DNA of 64,000 nt from Rhytidiadelphus loreus (taxonomy: Eukaryota > Streptophyta > Bryopsida > Hypnales > Hylocomiaceae). This document shows, piece by piece, positions 59,401-64,000 of this stretch (positions within the stretch are counted from its first letter, which is position 1; each line of letters opens with the position of its first letter). A model generated the notes under the pieces. It was not told the DNA's origin. It worked only from the letters and a program-made list of their open reading frames with translations, and made no database searches. The stretch spans positions 27,347,001 through 27,411,000 of the forward strand of contig OX344765.1 in NCBI GenBank assembly GCA_947034895.1. Direction: 5' to 3'. The translations under genes and the position numbers were made by a program.

Positions 59401-60635
59401 CCCCAAACGGCCCAAATTTGCCAATTTTTGGACAAAAAGAAGGCCATTCTTTCCACCTCCACCCGCACTCGCCCCTTACCCGAGGTCGCCCTTAAGCACT
59501 CGCCCTGACCCGCATTCTCCTCCATGAGAGGTCGCCCGAGACCCGAAGTCGCCCCTAGAAACCCCAAACGGCCCAAATTTGCCAATTTTTGGACAAAACG
59601 AGGGCCATTCTCTCCACCTCCACCCGCGGTCGCCCCTCACCCGAGGTCGCCCTTAAGCACTCGCCCTGACCCGCATTCTCCTCCATGAGAGGTCGCCCAA
59701 GACCCGAAGTCGCCCCTAGAAACCCCAAACGGCCCAAATTTGCCAATTTTTGGACAAAAAGAAGGCCATTCTTCCCACCTCCACCTGCGGTCGCCCCTTA
59801 CCCGAGGTCGCCCTTAAGCACTGGCCCTAACCCGCATTCTCCTCCATGAGAGGTCGCCCGAGACCCGAAGTCGCCCCTAGAAACCCCAAACGGCCCAAAT
59901 TTGGCAATTTTTGGACAAAAAGAAGGCCATTCTTCCCACCTCCACCCGCGGTCGCCCCTCACCCGAGGTCGCCCTTAAGCACTGGCCCTAACCCGCATTC
60001 TCCTCCATGAGAGGTCGCCCAAGACCCGAAGTCGCCCCTAGAAACCCCAAACGGCCCAAATTTGCCAATTTTTGGACAAAAAGAAGGCCATTCTTCCCAC
60101 CTCCACCCGCGGTCGCCCCTTACCCGAGGTCGCCCTTAAGCACTGGCCCTAACCCGCATTCTCCTCCATGAGAGGTCGCCCGAGACCCGAAGTCGCCCCT
60201 AGAAACCCCCAAACGGCCCAAATTTGCCAATTTTTGGACAAAAGGAGGGCCATTCTCTCCACCTCCACCCGCGGTCGCCCCTCACCCGAGGTCGCCCTTA
60301 AGCACTCGCCCTGACCCGCATTCTCCTCCATGAGAGGTCGCCCAAGACCCGAAGTCGCCCCTAGAAACCCCAAACGGCCCAAATCTGCCAATTTTTGGAC
60401 AAAAAGAAGGCCATTCTTTCCACCTCCACCCGCACTCGCCCCGTACCCGAGGTCGCCCTTAAGCAATCGCCCTGACCCGCATTCTCCTCCATGAGAGGTC
60501 ACCCAAGACCCGAAGTCGCCCCTAGAAACCCCAAACGGCCCAAATTTGCCAATTTTTGGACAAAAGGAGGGCCATTCTCTCCACCTCCACCCGCGGTCGC
60601 CCCTTACCGGAAGTCGCCCTTAAGCACTCGCCCTG
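56486..60635. repeat. Satellite 26-monomer block, copy 2
   Basis: Second copy of the 4,195-bp block. Identity drops at about 60,635, where CGTTCTCC...GTCGCTCAAG replaces CATTCTCC...GTCGCCCGAG. Beyond this the array continues with the same monomer types in a different order (61,974-62,330 resembles 53,100-53,460). Confidence 0.85.
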
Positions 60636-63600
60636 ACCCGCGTTCTCCTCCATGAGAGGTCGCTCAAGACCCGAAGTCGCCCCTAGAAACCCCAAACGGC
60701 CCAAATTTGCCAATTTTTGGACAAAACGAGGGCCATTCTCTCCACCTCCACCCGCGGTCGCCCCTTACCGGAAGTCGCCCTTAAGCACTCGCCCTGACCC
60801 GCGTTCTCCTCCATGAGAGGTCGCTCAAGACCCGAAGTCGCCCCTAGAAACCCCCAAACGGCCCAAATTTGCCAATTTTTGGACAAAACGAGGGCCATTC
60901 TCTCCACCTCCACCCGCGGTCGCCCCTCACCCGAGGTCGCCCTTAAGCACTCGCCCTGACCCGCATTCTCCTCCATGAGAGGTCGCTCAAGACCCGAAGT
61001 CGCCCCTAGAAACCCCAAACGGCCCAAATTTGCCAATTTTTGGACAAAAAGAAGGCCATTCTCTCCACCTCCACCCGCGGTCGCCCCTTACTGGAAGTCG
61101 CCCTTAAGCACTCGCCCTGACCCGCATTCTCCTCCATGAGAGGTCGCCCAAGACCCGAAGTCGCCCCTAGAAACCCCAAACGGCCCAAATTTGCCAATTT
61201 TTGGACAAAAAGAAGGCCATTCTTTCCACCTCCACCCGCACTCGCCCCTTACCCGAGGTCGCCCTTAAGCAATCGCCCTGACCCGCATTCCCCTCCATGA
61301 GAGGTCGCCCGAGACCCGAAGTCGCCCCTAGAAACCCCAAACGGTCCAAATTTGCCAATTTTTGGACAAAAGGAGGGCCATTCTCTCCACCTCCACCCGC
61401 GGTCGCCCCTTACCGGAAGTCGCCCTTAAGCACTCGCCCTGACCCGCGTTCTCCTCCATGAGAGGTCGCTCAAGACCCGAAGTCGCCCCTAGAAACCCCC
61501 AAACGGCCCAAATTTGCCAATTTTTGGACAAAACGAGGGCCATTCTCTCCACCTCCACCCGCGGTCGCCCCTCACCCGAGGTCGCCCTTAAGCACTCGCC
61601 CTGACCCGCATTCTCCTCCATGAGAGGTCGCCCAAGACCCGAAGTCGCCCCTAGAAACCCCAAACGGCCCAAATTTGCCAATTTTTGGACAAAAAGAAGG
61701 CCATTCTCTCCACCTCCACCCGCGGTCGCCCCTTACCCGAGGTCGCCCTTAAGCACTCGCCCTGACCCGCATTCTCCTCCATGAGAGGTCGCCCGAGACC
61801 CGAAGTCGCCCCTAGAAACCCCCAAACGACCCAAATTTGCCAATTTTTGGACAAAAGGAGGGCCATTCTCTCCACCTCCACCCGCGGTCGCCCCTTACCC
61901 GAGGTCGCCCTTAAGCACTCGCCCTGACCCGCATTCTCCTCCATGAGAGGTCGCCCGAGACCCGAAGTCGCCCCTAGAAACCCCAAACGGCCCAAATTTG
62001 CCAGTTTTTGGACAAAACGAGGGCCATTCTCTCCACCTCCACCCGCGGTCGCCCCTTACCCGAGGTCGCCCTTAAGCACTCGCCCTGACCCGTGTTCTCC
62101 TCCATGAGAGGTCGCCCAAGACCCGAAGTCACCCCTAGAAACCCCCAAACGGCCCAAATTTGCCAATTTTTGGACAAAACGAGGCCATTCTCTCCACCTC
62201 CACCCGCGGTCGCCCCTCACCCGAGGTCGCCCTTAAGCACTCGCCCTGACCCGCATTCTCCTCCATGAGAGGTCGCCCAAGACCCGAAGTCGCCCCTAGA
62301 AACCCCAAACGGCCCAAATTTGGCAATTTTTGGACACAAAAAAGGCCATTCTTCCCACCTCCACCCGCGGTCGCCCCTTACCCGAGGTCGCCCTTAAGCA
62401 CTCGCCCTGACCCGCATTCTCCTCCATGAGAGGTCGCCCGAGACCCGAAGTCGTCCCTAGAAACCCCCAATCGACCCAAATTTGCCAATTTTTGAACAAA
62501 AGGAGGGCCATTCTCTCCACCTCCACCCGCGGTCGCCCCTCACCCGAGGTCGCCCTTAAGCACTCGCCCTGACCCGCATTCTCCTCCATGAGAGGTCGCC
62601 CAAGACCCGAAGTCGCCCCTAGAAACCCCAAACCGCCCAAATTTGCCAATTTTTGGACAAAAAGAAGGCCATTCTTCCCACCTCCACCCGCGGTCGCCCC
62701 TTACCCGAGGTCGCCCTTAAGCAGTCGCCCTGACCCGCATTCTCCTCCATGAGAGGTCGCCCAAGACCCGAAGTCGCCCCTAGAAACCCCAAACGGCCCA
62801 AATTTGGCAATTTTTGGACAAAAAGAAGGCCATTCTTCCCACCTCCACCCGCGGTCGCCCCTTACCCGAGGTCGCCCTTAAGCACTGGCCCTAACCCGCA
62901 TTCTCCTCCATGAGAGGTCGCCCGAGACCCGAAGTCGCCCCTAGAAACCCCAAACGGCCCAAATTTGGCAATTTTTGGACAAAAAGAAGGCCATTCTTCC
63001 CACCTCCACCCGCGGTCGCCCCTTACCCGAGGTCGCCCTTAAGCACTGGCCCTAACCCGCATTCTCCTCCATGAGAGGTCGCCCAAGACCCGAAGTCGCC
63101 CCTAGAAACCCCAAACGGCCCAAATTTGGCAATTTTTGGACAAAAAGAAGGCCATTCTTCCCACCTCCACCCGCAGTCGCCCCTTACCCGAGGTCGCCCT
63201 TAAGCACTGGCCCTAACCCGCATTCTCCTCCATGAGAGGTCGCCCAAGACCCGAAGTCGCCCCTAGAAACCCCCAAACGGCCCAAATTTGCCAATTTTTG
63301 GACAAAACGAGGGCCATTCTCTCCACCTCCACCCGCGGTCGCCCCTCACCCGAGGTCGCCCTTAAGCACTGGCCCTAACCCGCATTCTCCTCCATGAGAG
63401 GTCGCCCAAGACCCGAAGTCGCCCCTAGAAACCCCCAAACGGCCCAAATTTGCCAATTTTTGGACAAAAGGAGGGCCATTCTCTCCACCTCCACCCGCGG
63501 TCGCCCCTTACCCGAGGTCGCCCTTAAGCAGTCGCCCTGACCCGCATTCTCCTCCATGAGAGGTCGCCCAAGACCCGAAGTCGCCCCTAGAAACCCCAAA

Positions 63601-64000
63601 CGGCCCAAATTTGGCAATTTTTGGACAAAAAGAAGGCCATTCTTCCCACCTCCACCCGCGGTCGCCCCTTACCCGAGGTCGCCCTTAAGCACTGGCCCTA
63701 ACCCGCGTTCTCCTCCATGAGAGGTCGCCCAAGACCCGAAGTTGCCCCTAGAAACCCCAAACGGCCCAAATTTGCCAATTTTTGGACAAAAAGAAGGCCA
63801 TTCTTTCCACCTCCACCCGCACTCGCCCCTTACCCGAGGTCGCCCTTAAGCACTCGCCCTGACCCGCATTCTCCTCCATGAGAGGTCGCCCGAGACCCGA
63901 AGTCGCCCCTAGAAACCCCAAACGGCCCAAATTTGCCAATTTTTGGACAAAAAGAAGGCCATTCTTCCCACCTCCACCCGCGGTCGCCCCTTACCCGAGG

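Larger units (their letters stand above)
51967..64000. repeat. 161-bp tandem satellite array
   Basis: About 75 head-to-tail monomers of ~161 bp (160-162 by single-base indels), each beginning CCCCTAGAAACCCC in this register and containing CCAATTTTTGGAC and CTCCTCCATGAGAGGTCGCC. It is much GC-richer than the flank. The first monomer is the most diverged, as expected at an array edge; the array runs off the window end. Minus-strand frames (63 residues repeated; 337 residues at 52,293-53,306 and 56,488-57,501) arise only where a C-run makes monomers 162 bp, and are not genes. Confidence 0.97.

Noticed and set aside
51967..64000. CRISPR array
   Set aside because: Units are continuous 161-bp tandem copies with no unique spacers, and the context is a plant-type genome.
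51967..64000. CENP-B box in the satellite
   Set aside because: The minus strand has CTTCGGGTCTCGGGCG-type sequence, but it does not fit TTCGNNNNANNCGGG in spacing or at the fixed A.
1..64000. LTR or LINE retrotransposons with coding capacity
   Set aside because: I looked for reverse transcriptase, integrase and protease motifs and for long direct repeats with TG...CA ends and recognised none.
1..64000. rRNA or functional tRNA genes
   Set aside because: No recognisable rRNA core sequence or complete cloverleaf with proper A/B boxes was seen; the only tRNA-like patch (24.9 kb) is too diverged.

Overview
This window looks like repeat-rich nuclear DNA from a land plant. The evidence is a CACTA-type transposon, GT-AG intron-like signals, AAACCCTAA-type degenerate repeats, and a fragment resembling a plant B3 DNA-binding domain. 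I see no rRNA, no bacterial gene organisation and no convincing intact host gene. I cannot name the species. DDE_1/pogo-type transposase fossils and TTAA-flanked elements suggest a genome with an unusually mixed set of DNA transposons, and a non-angiosperm plant is possible but unproven.

Layout: 1-2.7 kb is one copy of a segmental duplication, with the other copy at 48.3-50.1 kb. 2.5-6.6 kb is a nested stack of DNA transposons. 7.7-11.7 kb is a run of short non-autonomous elements with clear terminal inverted repeats (TIRs). 13,520-20,953 is a complete 7.4-kb CACTA element with AGT target-site duplications and subterminal repeats in opposite orientation at its two ends. It carries gene-like sequence that includes a probable B3 fragment. 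21-29 kb is AT-rich DNA with more short elements. 29.9-35.1 kb is less AT-rich and holds the first copy of a second duplicated segment, a two-exon gene fragment on the minus strand and a second CACTA-like terminus. 35-45 kb has more short elements and two broken DDE_1-superfamily transposase genes (40.4-41.7 kb and 42.9-43.7 kb). 45.1-50.1 kb is a mosaic of the two duplicated segments. From about 51,967 to the window end is a GC-rich tandem satellite with a ~161-bp monomer (about 75 copies). Two adjacent 4,195-bp blocks of 26 monomers inside it are nearly identical.

The elements sort into four groups by target-site duplication (TSD). Group 1 has TTAA sites and CCCTA/CCCCTA termini (piggyBac-, Kolobok- or Sola3-like). 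Group 2 has 4-bp variable sites and GGGT-type termini. Group 3 has TA sites, mostly with AGGTA-type termini (Tc1/mariner/pogo-like). Group 4 is CACTA with 3-bp sites. Paralogous empty sites inside this same window confirm the TSD for one TTAA element and for three group 2 elements. No autonomous, intact transposase was found, so the window is a record of past transposition next to a satellite array that may be centromeric or heterochromatic (inference).
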